A DNA stretch of 64,000 bases, taken from Propionimicrobium sp. PCR01-08-3. Its GTDB lineage: Bacteria; Actinomycetota; Actinomycetes; Propionibacteriales; Propionibacteriaceae. A program made the translations under genes and the position numbers. Positions 23,404-32,615 of this stretch are shown here, piece by piece; the first letter of the stretch is position 1, and every line of letters begins with the position of its first letter. The notes beneath the pieces are model-generated. The model ran no database searches. It worked only from the letters and a program-made list of their open reading frames with translations, and was not told the origin of the DNA. The stretch lies in NCBI RefSeq assembly GCF_030286045.1, contig NZ_CP127390.1, positions 1,302,001 to 1,366,000 of the forward strand, in the 5' to 3' direction.

Positions 23404-23717
23404 GTAGGCCTCACGGCGAATCATCGTCGCGTTTGCTTTCGGGACCGGGTTCCTGGCCTTGTTCTCGTCTTCCTTCTGCCTGGCGTTCCGCCCATGACGG
23501 ACATCGGCCGCAAGGATGAGGAATCGCCACTCGATCGCGTCACGTGTGGCCGATCCCGAATGCGTCGGCGAATCGGGGCATCAGGGAATCGCAGAATTTG
23601 TCATACCCCGTGGGTAGCCTGAACAGGAATTCGGACGTGGCAGATGTCGTGGCATCAGTCATGAACGGATCGCCGAGGATAGGGGTGTGGGGCGCCAGTG
23701 CGGAAGGGAGGGGACGG
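23404..23717. other. Gene-less stretch before priA
   Basis: No convincing gene on either strand. A strong purine-rich ribosome binding site (GGGAGGGGAC) ends the stretch just before priA. I see no clear promoter pair and no terminator hairpin. Confidence 0.5.
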
Positions 23718-25694
23718 ATGATCGCCAGGGTTGCGGTGGACATTCCGCTCGCGCACCTCGACCGCCTCTTCGACTATTCGATCCCGGACGCGCTGGCCGA
23801 CGATGTGGCGCCGGGGGTGCGGGTGCGCGTCCGATTTGCCGGAAAGCTACGTGACGGATACGTGGTCGAACTCACCGAGCACAGCGAGGTGACCGGCAAG
23901 CTGGCGGCGCTGTCGAAAGTGGTGTCCGCCACGCCGGTACTGACCACCGAACAGATCACGCTGATCCGCGCGGCGGCCGATCATTACGCCGGATGCTTCG
24001 CCGATGTGGTGCGGCTGGCGGTGCCACCCAGGCACGCGGCCACCGAGAACGCCGAGCAGCGCGAATGGCCGGTGCCCAAGACGGACGAGGTTCCGGGTGC
24101 GGGAATGCTCGGCTATCCCGACGCAGAGACCTTCCTGCAGGCACTCGAGAACCGGCAGCCGGTGCGCGCTTACTGGCAGGTCGCGCCCCGCTTCGCCACG
24201 GACGCCGCCGGTCGCGACGACTGGACTCGCGGCTTCATCCAGGCCGCCGTACACACCTTGCGGGCGGGACGAGGAGTGATCATCGTGGTGCCCGATCATC
24301 GCGACCTGGTGCATGTGCGCGATGCGCTCGGTGAGGTGATCGGGTTGGGCGCGATCGCGGAATTGCACTCCGAACTCGGCACGGCTGCGCGTTACCGCAA
24401 CTACCTGGCGATATTGCGGGGCCAGGCCAAGGTTGTGGTCGGTACTCGCCCGGCCGTCTACGCGCCGGTCGCGAATCTCGGCCTGATCTGTTTGTGGGAC
24501 GACGGCGATGACCTGCATGCCGAGCCGCATGCCCCGTATCCTCACGCCCGGGATGTCGCCGCATTGCGGGCCGGCAGCGAGCAAACCGCGTTGTTGTTCG
24601 CCGGGCATGGACGCAGTGCAGAGATACAGAACTGGTGCCGGCGCGGATGGCTGCATGCCGTGGAGATGCCTGCCGGCCAGTTGCGCCGGGCCAGCGCGGC
24701 GGTACACGCCGCGGCGGACTCCGATCTTGCGGTCGAGCGCGACCCCCAGGGCTCCCGGAGCAGGCTGCCCAGGCTCGCTTTCGAGACCATTCGGCGCGGG
24801 CTGGTTACCGGGCCTGTGCTCGTCCAGGTGCCCAGGGCCGGATATCTGCCGGTGCTGGCCTGCCAGAGCTGCCGTACCCCGGTGCGTTGCCCGGCTTGCC
24901 AAGGGCCGGTTCGGCTGCGGCACAGCGCGACCGGCCGGCAGTTGGACTGCACCTGGTGCGGACGCATCATCACCGACTGGCGTTGCCCGGTCTGCGGTTC
25001 GGCGGAGTTGCGTGCCCCGGTCATCGGCTCCGGGCGAACCGCCGAGGAACTTGGGCGCGCGTTTCCCGGAGTCCTGGTGCGAGAGAGTTCCGGTGATCGG
25101 GTGATCGATGAGGTGGGGGTGCAGCCGGCGCTGGTGATCTCGACTCCCGGAGCCGAGCCTCCCGCCGAACAGGGTTACGCCGCAGCCGTGCTGCTGGATG
25201 CGACCAGATTGCTGGAGCGTCCGGATCTGCGGGCAGGCGAGGAGGCCGTCCGGCGTTGGATGAATGCCGTGGCGCTGGTGCGTCCGGCGGCCGAGGACGG
25301 CACCGTGTGCATCGTCGGGCCGTCCGGGGTGCGAGCGGTACAGGCACTGGTCAGATTGGATGCCGCCCAGCACGCCGAGATGGAGCTTGCCGACCGGGTC
25401 GAGGCCGGCTACCCGCCAGCCGTCCGCTTCATCACCGTCGAGGGCCCGGCCGCGGCGATCGACGAGTTCGTCCAGCTGCTGGGCCCCGAGCCGGCAGCGG
25501 ATCTGCTGGGCCCGGTCGAATTGGGGGGCACCCTGGCGCTGGGCCAAACCGAACCGGCCTGGAGGCTGTCGCTGCGGGTGCCGCTGCGTGAAGGAGCCGA
25601 GCTGACGGCCAAGGTGAAGGCGGCGCTGGCGGGTCGCACGGCGCGCAAGATGGCGGGAGCGCTGAGAGTGCGGGTTGATCCGGTGGAGCTATAA
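23718..25694 (+). CDS. priA: Probable primosomal protein N' (PriA, helicase-inactive type)
   Basis: A 658-residue PriA relative. The N-terminal 3' DNA-binding domain starts MIARVAVDIPLAHLDRLFDYSIP. Zinc-binding cysteines are intact (CQSCRTPVRCPACQ, then CTWCGRIITDWRCPVCG, around residues 385-435). The Walker A is missing: where GxTGSGKT is expected the protein reads APRFATDAAGRDDWTRGF, and the DEEH box is replaced by WDDGDD. This is the known actinobacterial form, which should bind forks and recruit the replisome but not hydrolyse ATP. Confidence 0.88.
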   Translation: MIARVAVDIPLAHLDRLFDYSIPDALADDVAPGVRVRVRFAGKLRDGYVVELTEHSEVTGKLAALSKVVSATPVLTTEQITLIRAAADHYAGCFADVVRLAVPPRHAATENAEQREWPVPKTDEVPGAGMLGYPDAETFLQALENRQPVRAYWQVAPRFATDAAGRDDWTRGFIQAAVHTLRAGRGVIIVVPDHRDLVHVRDALGEVIGLGAIAELHSELGTAARYRNYLAILRGQAKVVVGTRPAVYAPVANLGLICLWDDGDDLHAEPHAPYPHARDVAALRAGSEQTALLFAGHGRSAEIQNWCRRGWLHAVEMPAGQLRRASAAVHAAADSDLAVERDPQGSRSRLPRLAFETIRRGLVTGPVLVQVPRAGYLPVLACQSCRTPVRCPACQGPVRLRHSATGRQLDCTWCGRIITDWRCPVCGSAELRAPVIGSGRTAEELGRAFPGVLVRESSGDRVIDEVGVQPALVISTPGAEPPAEQGYAAAVLLDATRLLERPDLRAGEEAVRRWMNAVALVRPAAEDGTVCIVGPSGVRAVQALVRLDAAQHAEMELADRVEAGYPPAVRFITVEGPAAAIDEFVQLLGPEPAADLLGPVELGGTLALGQTEPAWRLSLRVPLREGAELTAKVKAALAGRTARKMAGALRVRVDPVEL

Positions 25695-25702
25695 GGTCCT
25701 TC

Positions 25703-25743
25703 CAGAGAATTACTGCTGCGTACCGCGACGCATTAATTCTCTG
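25703..25743. terminator. Long hairpin downstream of priA
   Basis: Outer arms CAGAGAATTA (25703-25712) and TAATTCTCTG (25734-25743) are perfectly complementary over 10 bases, with an inner stem TGCGT / ACGCA. The outer stem is AT-rich, unusual for this genome, and has no run of T after it. It lies nine bases past the priA stop, so it is most likely the end of that transcript, though an operator cannot be excluded. Confidence 0.5.
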
Positions 25744-25923
25744 TCAGTTCCTAAGCCAGCGGTCACCAGAGCATGGGGATGGCCCATGCCGCACGTTTCA
25801 ACCGCCCTGCAGTCGCGGGTCGCGTGACATCGTCCGTCGGGTGATCGCGCTATCCGATGTCTCGCCCATCGGTGGATCGAGGCGTGGCCTGGCCTGGCTC
25901 TGTCGGCGAATTGCTGTCGCGAT

Positions 25924-25950
25924 TTGACCCATCCGGTCAACCCCTAGACT
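25924..25950 (+). promoter_or_regulatory. Promoter of fmt-rsmB
   Basis: TTGACC (25924-25929) and TAGACT (25945-25950) fit the -35 and -10 with a short 15-base spacer. The GTG of fmt is seven bases after the -10, so the transcript probably has no leader. Confidence 0.5.
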
Positions 25951-25957
25951 TGGGCGG

Positions 25958-26887
25958 GTGAGAATCATCTTTGCCGGAACCCCTGACACCGCCTTGCCCA
26001 GTCTGCGCCTGCTCGCCGATCAGGGCCACGACATCGTCGCGGTGCTCACCCGCCCGGACGCGCCTGCCGGTCGCGGCAAGAAACTCACGCCATCCCCGGT
26101 GGCCGAGCTCGCCGCTGAACTGGGAATCCCGGTGCTGAAGCCCGCTAAGGCCGACGACGAGTTCATCCGGCAGATCAAGAGACTGAAGGCCGACGTGGCC
26201 GCTGTCGTGGCGTTCGGCATGCTGCTGCCCCAGGCTCTCCTGGACGCGGTGCCGGCAGGCTGGGTCAACCTGCATTTTTCGCTGCTGCCGCGCTGGCGCG
26301 GTGCTGCACCTGTGCAACGAGCGATCTGGGCCGGGGACCAAATCAGTGGCGTGACCGCATTCCGAATCGTCAAGAAGCTGGACGCCGGCCCAGTTTTCCG
26401 TCGGCTGGAGGTCCCTATCGAACCGGGTGAATCGAGCGGGGAGCTGCTCGTTAGGCTCGCCGAGGTGGGGGCGCCCATATTGGCGTCCGCGTTGAGCGAT
26501 GCGGTCTCGGGGGTGCAGCCCACCGAGCAGCCGGACGATGGCGTCACCACGGCGGCCAAGATCCGGCCCGAGGATGTACGCATCGACTGGGCCCGCCCGG
26601 CCGCCGAGATCGAGCGGCTGGTGCGCGCCGCGAATCCCACTCCCGGGGCGTGGACGATGCTGCACGGCGAACGCTTCCAGGTCTTGAAGGTGCGTCCGGT
26701 CGACCGGGGAGAGCAATCGCTATCACCCGGGCGATTGGCGGCTGACCGCAAGCATCTGTGGGCGGGTACGGCCGAAGGCGACCTGGAGTTGCTCCAGGTG
26801 AAAGCGGCCGGACGCAAACCGATGCCGGGTGCCGACTGGGCCCGAGGCCAACACGATGGCCTCGATCAGGTGCGGTTCGATGCCTGA
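25958..26887 (+). CDS. fmt: Methionyl-tRNA formyltransferase
   Basis: A 309-residue enzyme formylating Met-tRNA-fMet with 10-formyl-THF for translation initiation. N-terminal Rossmann domain IIFAGTPDTALPSLRLL, catalytic block VNLHFSLLPRWRGAAPVQRAIWAGD with the family SLLPxxRGAAP, and the C-terminal OB domain (ENP-type segment AANPTPGAWTMLHGERF). Starts with GTG directly after a promoter. It overlaps rsmB by eight bases. Confidence 0.96.
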   Translation: MRIIFAGTPDTALPSLRLLADQGHDIVAVLTRPDAPAGRGKKLTPSPVAELAAELGIPVLKPAKADDEFIRQIKRLKADVAAVVAFGMLLPQALLDAVPAGWVNLHFSLLPRWRGAAPVQRAIWAGDQISGVTAFRIVKKLDAGPVFRRLEVPIEPGESSGELLVRLAEVGAPILASALSDAVSGVQPTEQPDDGVTTAAKIRPEDVRIDWARPAAEIERLVRAANPTPGAWTMLHGERFQVLKVRPVDRGEQSLSPGRLAADRKHLWAGTAEGDLELLQVKAAGRKPMPGADWARGQHDGLDQVRFDA

Positions 26888-28235
26888 GCCAGACCAGCGG
26901 ACGGCGCAGCGTCCCAGGCGCCACATCGATCAACCCCGACTGATCGCCTTCGACGCGCTGCGGGCCATCAATTCTGGTGGGGGATACGCCAACCTGGTGA
27001 CCGCCGAGATGACTCATGGTCTGCAGCACCGTGACGCCGGTTTCGTCATCGAGCTGGTGCACGGCACCTGCCGCATGCAAGGCAGCTATGACCGCATCAT
27101 CGAACACGCCTCGGGCCGCCCGCTTTCTGATCTGCAGGCCGCGGTGCTCGAGGTTCTCAGACTCGCCTGCCACCAGCTCTTCCGAATGAGGGTTCCGACT
27201 CACGCGGCGGTCGCGTCCAGTGTCGACCTGGCCGGGGTGGCCATCTCGGAGCGGGTGACCGGGCTGGTGAACGCCATCGTCCGCAAGCTGTCGCGCAAGG
27301 ACTTCGACGAGTGGTGCGACGAGATCGGTGCCGGCTTCGGTGATCTAGCCGATATGGCTTTGCGGTTCGCGCATCCGAGATGGATCGTCGATGCGCTGGC
27401 CGACGCACTGCAAAGCGACGACGATGAGCTGGCGGCGTTGCTGGACGCCGACAATGAGCCACCGATCCCGATGCTGGTGGTTCGTCCGGGACTGGCGAGG
27501 CGTCCGGAATTGATGACCGAGGGTGCCAGACGTACGCCGTGGTCGCCGTGGGGTGTGGAGCGTCCGGGCAATCCTTCGGAGCTCCCCGCTATCCGGCAGG
27601 GCCGGGCGGGCGTGCAGGATGAGGGCAGCCAGCTGGTCGTCCAGGCCGCGACGGCGGTGACGCCGCGATTGAAGGGACCGTGGCTCGATCTGTGTGCCGG
27701 TCCGGGCGGGAAGTCGGCCCTGCTGAGGGGGTTGTGCCCTTCGGTTCTGATCGCTGCGGAGCCGCAACCGCATCGCGCCGAATTGGTGGCGCATGCCTTG
27801 CGTGCCTACCCCGGCGGCTATCAGGTGGTGGTTGCCGATGGACGCCACCCGGCCTGGGCGCCGGCGTCCATGGCGTTGACGCTGGCGGACGTGCCGTGTA
27901 CCGGGCTCGGGGCGCTGCGCAGGCGTCCGGAGTCTCGCTGGCGCCGCGACCAGTCGCAGGTGGCCGAGCTCGCCGAGTTACAACGCGAGCTGCTCGACCA
28001 GGCGATCGCATCGACCATGCCGGGCGGGCTGGTGGCCTACGTGACCTGCTCACCGCATCGGGCCGAAACCATCGACGTGGTGGCGGGCGCACAAGGGGTC
28101 GAGATACTTGATGCGCCCTCGATGATCCCCGAGGTGCCCGAAGCAGCCAGCCGGCTGGACGACCGGTTCATCCAGCTGTGGCCGCACATCCACGGCACGG
28201 ACGCCATGTTCTGCGCCCTGCTGTGCAGAACCTGA
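26880..28235 (+). CDS. rsmB: 16S rRNA (cytosine-967-C5)-methyltransferase RsmB
   Basis: A 451-residue Fmu/Sun protein. An N-terminal NusB-like RNA-binding domain (IAFDALRAINSGGGYANLV to NAIVRKLSRKDF) is joined to an AdoMet-dependent methyltransferase domain with LDLCAGPGGKSALL, the catalytic Cys in DVPCTGLGALRRRPE and the second Cys in AYVTCSPHRAE. It methylates C967 of 16S rRNA. ATG 26880 overlaps the end of fmt; the open frame further upstream is a reading through fmt. Confidence 0.93.
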   Translation: MPEPDQRTAQRPRRHIDQPRLIAFDALRAINSGGGYANLVTAEMTHGLQHRDAGFVIELVHGTCRMQGSYDRIIEHASGRPLSDLQAAVLEVLRLACHQLFRMRVPTHAAVASSVDLAGVAISERVTGLVNAIVRKLSRKDFDEWCDEIGAGFGDLADMALRFAHPRWIVDALADALQSDDDELAALLDADNEPPIPMLVVRPGLARRPELMTEGARRTPWSPWGVERPGNPSELPAIRQGRAGVQDEGSQLVVQAATAVTPRLKGPWLDLCAGPGGKSALLRGLCPSVLIAAEPQPHRAELVAHALRAYPGGYQVVVADGRHPAWAPASMALTLADVPCTGLGALRRRPESRWRRDQSQVAELAELQRELLDQAIASTMPGGLVAYVTCSPHRAETIDVVAGAQGVEILDAPSMIPEVPEAASRLDDRFIQLWPHIHGTDAMFCALLCRT

Positions 28236-28287
28236 TCTGTGGGCGATTGGATTCGGATGATCGGGTGACCGCGCAGCCACCGCTGGT

Positions 28288-30603
28288 TCACAATCGTGTC
28301 ACACGTAGCCGGGACGCGTTGGTGATGACGCTGACGCTTGACAGTGCCATGGCCAATGCGGCCAACATGGGCGAGAGCAGCAGTCCCATGACCGGGTAGA
28401 GCACGCCGGCGGCGATCGGGATGCCGATCGCATTGTAGATGAACGCGAACACCAGGTTCTGACGAATATTGCGCATCGTGGCGTGAGACAGGCGCCGCGC
28501 CCGCGCGATCCCGTTCAGGTCTCCGGACAGCAGCGTAATCCCGGCGCTTTCCATGGCCACATCGGTGCCGGTGCCCATGGCCAGGCCGACCCGTGCGGCG
28601 GCCAGAGCCGGGGCATCGTTGACGCCATCACCGGCCATTGCGACCGTCCGCCCTTGTTGTGTCAACTCCTGAACCGCGGCGCTCTTGTCCTCCGGCTGCA
28701 CTTCGGCACGTACCTCATCGATCCCCAGCTTGCCGGCGACTGCCTTGGCTGTCGTCAGATTGTCGCCGGTGAGCATGACCACCTGCAGGCCCTGCTCGTG
28801 CAGCTGTGCCAGTGCGTCAGGGGTGGTTTCCTTGATCGGGTCAGCAATGGCGAGAATGGCCTCAACTGACCCGTCCACCGAGACATAGATGGCGGTGGCT
28901 CCGTCGGCGCGGAGCGCATCGGCCCGTTCCCGGGCTTTCGCCTGGCCGGATGCCACGCCGACAAAGCCTGCATTGCCGACCCGTATCTCCCTCTGGTCCA
29001 CAATGCCGCGAACGCCGCCGCCGGCCTCGGATGCAAAATCGGAGACATCGGCGATTTTCAGCCCCGCATCATGTGCCCGGGTCACCACTGCTTGGCCCAA
29101 TGGGTGCTCGGACGAGGTCTCGACGGCGCCGGCCAGCCCCAGCACCTGCTCCTCGCTCAGGTCCCCGAGCACTTCGACGGACGTGACCGCGGGATGGCCC
29201 TCGGTCAGAGTGCCGGTCTTGTCCACCACCACCGTGTCGATCTTCTCCATGGCCTCCAGAGCCTGGGCGTCGCGGATTAGCACGCCCTCCCTGGCACCTC
29301 GCCCCACGCCGACCATGATGGACATGGGGGTGGCGAGACCGAGCGCGCAGGGGCAGGCCACGATCAGCACACTCACGGCTACGACCAGCGCGTGCGCCAG
29401 CCGCGGATCCGGCCCCACCAGCAGCCAGACGATGAAGGCGATCACGGCGATGGCGATGACGACTGGCACGAATATCGCGGATACCTTGTCCACCAGTGAT
29501 TGGATCGGAGCCCGCGAACGTTGTGCCGCGGCCACCATGTCCACAATGCGCGAAAGCATCGAATCCGCGCCCAGCTTTTCCGCGCGCACCACCAGAGATC
29601 CGGAGCTGGCTACTGTGCCGCCAACGACCTGGTCATCGACCCCTTTGCGCACGGGCAGGGATTCGCCGGTGACCATGGACTCGTCCACGGTGCAGCTGCC
29701 GTTGACCACGGTGCCGTCCACCGCCACCTTCTCGCCCGGGCGCACCCGGACCAGGTCACCGACCTGCAAGTCCTCTAGGGGGACTTCCTCCTCGTTGCCC
29801 TGGGCGTTGATGCGCCTGGCTGTGGCCGGGGCGAGGTCCATGAGTGCGCGGATGGCGCCGGACGTGGTCTCACGGGCACGTAACTCCAACACCTGCCCTA
29901 GGGCGACGAGCGCAACGATTACCGACGACGCCTCGAAGTACACTTCCACGCGCCCGTGCATGCGCATGGTGCCGGGAAAGATGCCGGGAGCCAGCAGTGC
30001 CACCACGCTGTAGAGGTAGGCCGCGCCCACGCCCATGGAGATCAAGGTGAACATGTTCAGCGAGCGGTTACGCAATGACGCCCAGCCGCGCTGGAAGAAC
30101 GGCCACGCACCCCACAACACGACCGGAGTTGCCAGCACGAATTGGATCCACTGAGAAACGCCCATCGGGACGAGGTCGTTGAGCGCAGGCACCATGGGCA
30201 CGACCATGCCAAGGATAAGAATGGGTAGAGCTAATCCGGCGGAGATCCAGAAGCGGCGCGTCATATCCGCAAGTTCAGGGTTGGGGGCGTCGGAGGTCGT
30301 GGCACGTTCTGGTTCCAGAGCCATACCGCATTTCGGGCATGAACCGGGATGATCCTGGCGCACCTCCGGGTGCATGGGACAGGTGTACATGACCGGTCCG
30401 GAATCCGCCCGGGTAACGGGAACATCATGTTCGCCGTCCGTCGGGATGTACTTCTCGGGGTCGGCGACGAACTTCGCGCGACAACCATGCGAACAGAAAT
30501 AATACGTTTGACCACCCCACTCCGCACTGGCGGCAGCATCCGCGGGGTCGATCTTCATGCCGCAGACCGGATCTGTAACGGACTGCTCAGTAGGCAGTTG
30601 CAT
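28288..30603 (-). CDS. copA: Copper(I)-translocating P-type ATPase with YHS and heavy-metal-binding head
   Basis: A 771-residue P1B-ATPase. Instead of an HMA domain, the N-terminus has a YHS domain ([10 protein letters not shown] ... [12 protein letters not shown], residues ~10-50) and a metal-binding segment ([26 protein letters not shown], ~73-98). Eight membrane helices follow, with the ion-path CPC in [15 protein letters not shown], the phosphorylated Asp in [15 protein letters not shown] and [10 protein letters not shown]. The last helices read [13 protein letters not shown] and [12 protein letters not shown], the Cu(I) signature. Exports copper across the cytoplasmic membrane. It is single-gene and carries GGAGGAAAC before its ATG. 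Confidence 0.93.
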   Translation of the reverse strand: MQLPTEQSVTDPVCGMKIDPADAAASAEWGGQTYYFCSHGCRAKFVADPEKYIPTDGEHDVPVTRADSGPVMYTCPMHPEVRQDHPGSCPKCGMALEPERATTSDAPNPELADMTRRFWISAGLALPILILGMVVPMVPALNDLVPMGVSQWIQFVLATPVVLWGAWPFFQRGWASLRNRSLNMFTLISMGVGAAYLYSVVALLAPGIFPGTMRMHGRVEVYFEASSVIVALVALGQVLELRARETTSGAIRALMDLAPATARRINAQGNEEEVPLEDLQVGDLVRVRPGEKVAVDGTVVNGSCTVDESMVTGESLPVRKGVDDQVVGGTVASSGSLVVRAEKLGADSMLSRIVDMVAAAQRSRAPIQSLVDKVSAIFVPVVIAIAVIAFIVWLLVGPDPRLAHALVVAVSVLIVACPCALGLATPMSIMVGVGRGAREGVLIRDAQALEAMEKIDTVVVDKTGTLTEGHPAVTSVEVLGDLSEEQVLGLAGAVETSSEHPLGQAVVTRAHDAGLKIADVSDFASEAGGGVRGIVDQREIRVGNAGFVGVASGQAKARERADALRADGATAIYVSVDGSVEAILAIADPIKETTPDALAQLHEQGLQVVMLTGDNLTTAKAVAGKLGIDEVRAEVQPEDKSAAVQELTQQGRTVAMAGDGVNDAPALAAARVGLAMGTGTDVAMESAGITLLSGDLNGIARARRLSHATMRNIRQNLVFAFIYNAIGIPIAAGVLYPVMGLLLSPMLAALAMALSSVSVITNASRLRVTRL

Positions 30604-30623
30604 GTTTCCTCCTCACTCACGAG

Positions 30624-30648
30624 GATATACCCCCATGGGGTATATACA
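30624..30648 (-). promoter_or_regulatory. CsoR-type copper operator upstream of copA
   Basis: The 10-base palindrome CCCCATGGGG (30631-30640) is flanked by TATAC on the left and TATATAC on the right, the pattern of CsoR-family operators (TATACCCC...GGGGTATA). It lies about 20 bases upstream of the copA start and would block its promoter until Cu(I) binds the repressor. No csoR gene is visible in the window. Confidence 0.65.
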
Positions 30649-30785
30649 GAAGGAATTCAGGCATCAGGCCGATGGCGACCAGACCGGCATCGCTCAGCTG
30701 GTGAATCGAGGCGTGGCGCGGCAGTACCTCCCTGACAGGTCGCGGACGCGAAAGCGCAGAAGCGGCGGATCGCAGGTGCCTTCGG

Positions 30786-30791
30786 TAAACT
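30786..30791 (+). promoter_or_regulatory. -10 element of rpe
   Basis: TAAACT is followed by seven bases and then the GTG of rpe, the leaderless layout shared with fmt, metH and der. Confidence 0.45.
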
Positions 30792-30798
30792 CACCCAG

Positions 30799-31464
30799 GT
30801 GACGATGAGAATTGCTCCGAGCATCTTGAACGCCGACCTTGCCGATATCGCCGCCGAGGTCGCCAGAGTCCCCAGTTCGGACATGATCCACTTCGACGTG
30901 ATGGACAACCATTTCGTCCCCAATCTCACTTTGGGGTTGCCGGTGGTCGAGTCCCTGCTCAGGCACACGACAACCCCGATCGATGCGCATCTGATGATCG
31001 AGGACGCCGATACCTGGGCGCCGCAGTACGCCGATCTCGGCTGCGAGTCCGTCACCTTTCATGCCGAGGCCACGAAAGCGCCGATCCGGCTGGCGCGCGA
31101 GATCCGCAAGCTCGGGTCGCGCGCGTCCCTGGCGTTGAAGCCGACCACCTCGATCGAGCCATACGCCGAAGTGATCGGTGAGTTCGACATGATCTTGCTG
31201 ATGACCGTGGAGCCGGGATTCGGTGGCCAGAGCTTCCTGGATTCGGTGCTGCCGAAGATCCGCCGCACCCGCGGACTGATCCAGGACACCGGCAAACAGA
31301 TCTGGATCCAGGTGGATGGGGGAGTCTCCGTCGACACGATCGGACGCGCGGCCGAGGCGGGCGCGGACGTCTTCGTGGCAGGCACCGCCGTCTACCGCTC
31401 GGACGATCCGGATGCCATGGTAACCAAGCTCCGGGATCTCGCGGTGTCAGCCTGTGGTCACTGA
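30799..31464 (+). CDS. rpe: Ribulose-phosphate 3-epimerase
   Basis: A 221-residue TIM barrel enzyme interconverting ribulose-5-phosphate and xylulose-5-phosphate in the pentose phosphate pathway. Motifs: [37 protein letters not shown] with metal-binding His/Asp, [28 protein letters not shown], and the phosphate site [11 protein letters not shown] then [16 protein letters not shown] 30799 or ATG 30805 could be the initiator. Confidence 0.95.
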   Translation: MTMRIAPSILNADLADIAAEVARVPSSDMIHFDVMDNHFVPNLTLGLPVVESLLRHTTTPIDAHLMIEDADTWAPQYADLGCESVTFHAEATKAPIRLAREIRKLGSRASLALKPTTSIEPYAEVIGEFDMILLMTVEPGFGGQSFLDSVLPKIRRTRGLIQDTGKQIWIQVDGGVSVDTIGRAAEAGADVFVAGTAVYRSDDPDAMVTKLRDLAVSACGH

Positions 31465-31539
31465 TCTCGAATCTCGCTAGTTATCCACAGCAACCTATGA
31501 ATTTGAACGGTTCGGTGTCCGTTTGACGATCATTGGCCC

Positions 31540-32430
31540 GTGATTGCTGAGACTTACGCGGGTTTGTTGAGCCAGGGAAGCTCCCAAAGTGATGTGCGCC
31601 GGATGATTCGGTCCGGCGAGATTCAGGCCGTTCGCCGTGGCGGATACCTGCGCGGTGAGGAAGAGCTGGGGCTAAACGATCGGCACCGGGCCCTGATCCG
31701 GACGACGGTGCCATTGCTCGGGGCGGACACGGTATTGAGCCATGCCTCCGCCGCGGTGGTCTGGGAACTGCCTGCGCCTTCGCGATTACTCGACAAGGTG
31801 CATGTGATTCGCCCATCGGGCAACGGGCAAATCAGCTCATGGATGCACAATTACAGACTTCCTCTGGCGCCGGAGGACATCGACCACGGCCATGATGTGC
31901 CTATCACGACCCTCGCCCGAACTGTCGCCGATCTATGCAGGATATGCAGCCATCCGGAGGCCCTCGCGATCATGGATGCGGCATGGCGGCGAACCGGCGG
32001 CCTCGAGGAAGTGAGCACGCACGTTGGGCAGGCGTCGAGGAGACATGGAGTGAGCATCGCGAAATGGGCACTTGCGCATGCTGACCGACGTGCCGAGAGC
32101 CCCGGGGAGTCCATCAGCCGGTATTGGATGATCCGTTCAGGCATCCCGATGCCCGAACTACAGTTCGAGGTTCGCGACTATTCAGGTGCACTAGTCGGGC
32201 GCGCTGACTTCGGCTGGGAGCAACAGCGACTCATCGGGGAGTTTGACGGGCGCATCAAGTATGACCAACTAGTACCGGCCGGTAGAACAGCCGCCGACGT
32301 TGTGATGGCAGAGAAAGAGCGGGAGAACCGATTCCGTCGGCTGGGCTACTGGGTGCACCGCTGGGGTTGGCGCCAGCTGCGAGATGGGCAAGTTTTCATG
32401 AAGTACCTACACGAGACTATTGGCGTGTAG
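31540..32430 (+). CDS. AbiEi-like protein with C-terminal nuclease-like region
   Basis: A 296-residue protein. The first ~60 residues are a winged-helix-like segment (SQGSSQSDVRRMIRSGEIQAVRRGGYLRG) as in AbiEi antitoxins, followed by the AbiEi core (LSHASAAVVWELPAP). The C-terminal third (VGRADFGWEQQRLIGEFDGRIKY ... EKERENRFRRLGYWVHRWGW) has the D/E-containing layout of the small DUF559/Vsr-like endonuclease fold. Such single genes are frequent in actinobacteria and have no assigned function. No partner toxin gene follows, unlike the pair at 780-2149. Confidence 0.6.
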   Translation: MIAETYAGLLSQGSSQSDVRRMIRSGEIQAVRRGGYLRGEEELGLNDRHRALIRTTVPLLGADTVLSHASAAVVWELPAPSRLLDKVHVIRPSGNGQISSWMHNYRLPLAPEDIDHGHDVPITTLARTVADLCRICSHPEALAIMDAAWRRTGGLEEVSTHVGQASRRHGVSIAKWALAHADRRAESPGESISRYWMIRSGIPMPELQFEVRDYSGALVGRADFGWEQQRLIGEFDGRIKYDQLVPAGRTAADVVMAEKERENRFRRLGYWVHRWGWRQLRDGQVFMKYLHETIGV

Positions 32431-32506
32431 ACAGCAGCGACCGCCCCCGCAGCTTCCGAAGCCGACAGTTACTTGGCTCGCGTTGTGGCGTTTGCTCGTG
32501 GTGTAA

Positions 32507-32603
32507 CGCGAGCCAGGATCTATAGCGCGAGCCAGGACGCGGGCTGTGTCCATAACGCGAGCCAGGACGCGGGCTGCGTCCATAACGCGAGCTGCATCCG
32601 GGC
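32507..32603. repeat. 30-bp tandem repeat, two full and two partial copies
   Basis: Full copies are at 32526-32555 and 32556-32585 and differ at one base (GGGCTG[T/C]GTCC). A shortened copy begins at 32507 and a fourth, diverged, at 32586. The unit begins CGCGAGCCAGGACGCGGGCT. It lies in the 185-base gap between two convergent genes. The core ACGCGGGCTGCGTCC recurs at about 33262-33276 inside the neighbouring membrane-protein gene. Confidence 0.8.
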
Positions 32604-32615
32604 GGGCGCGGGACC

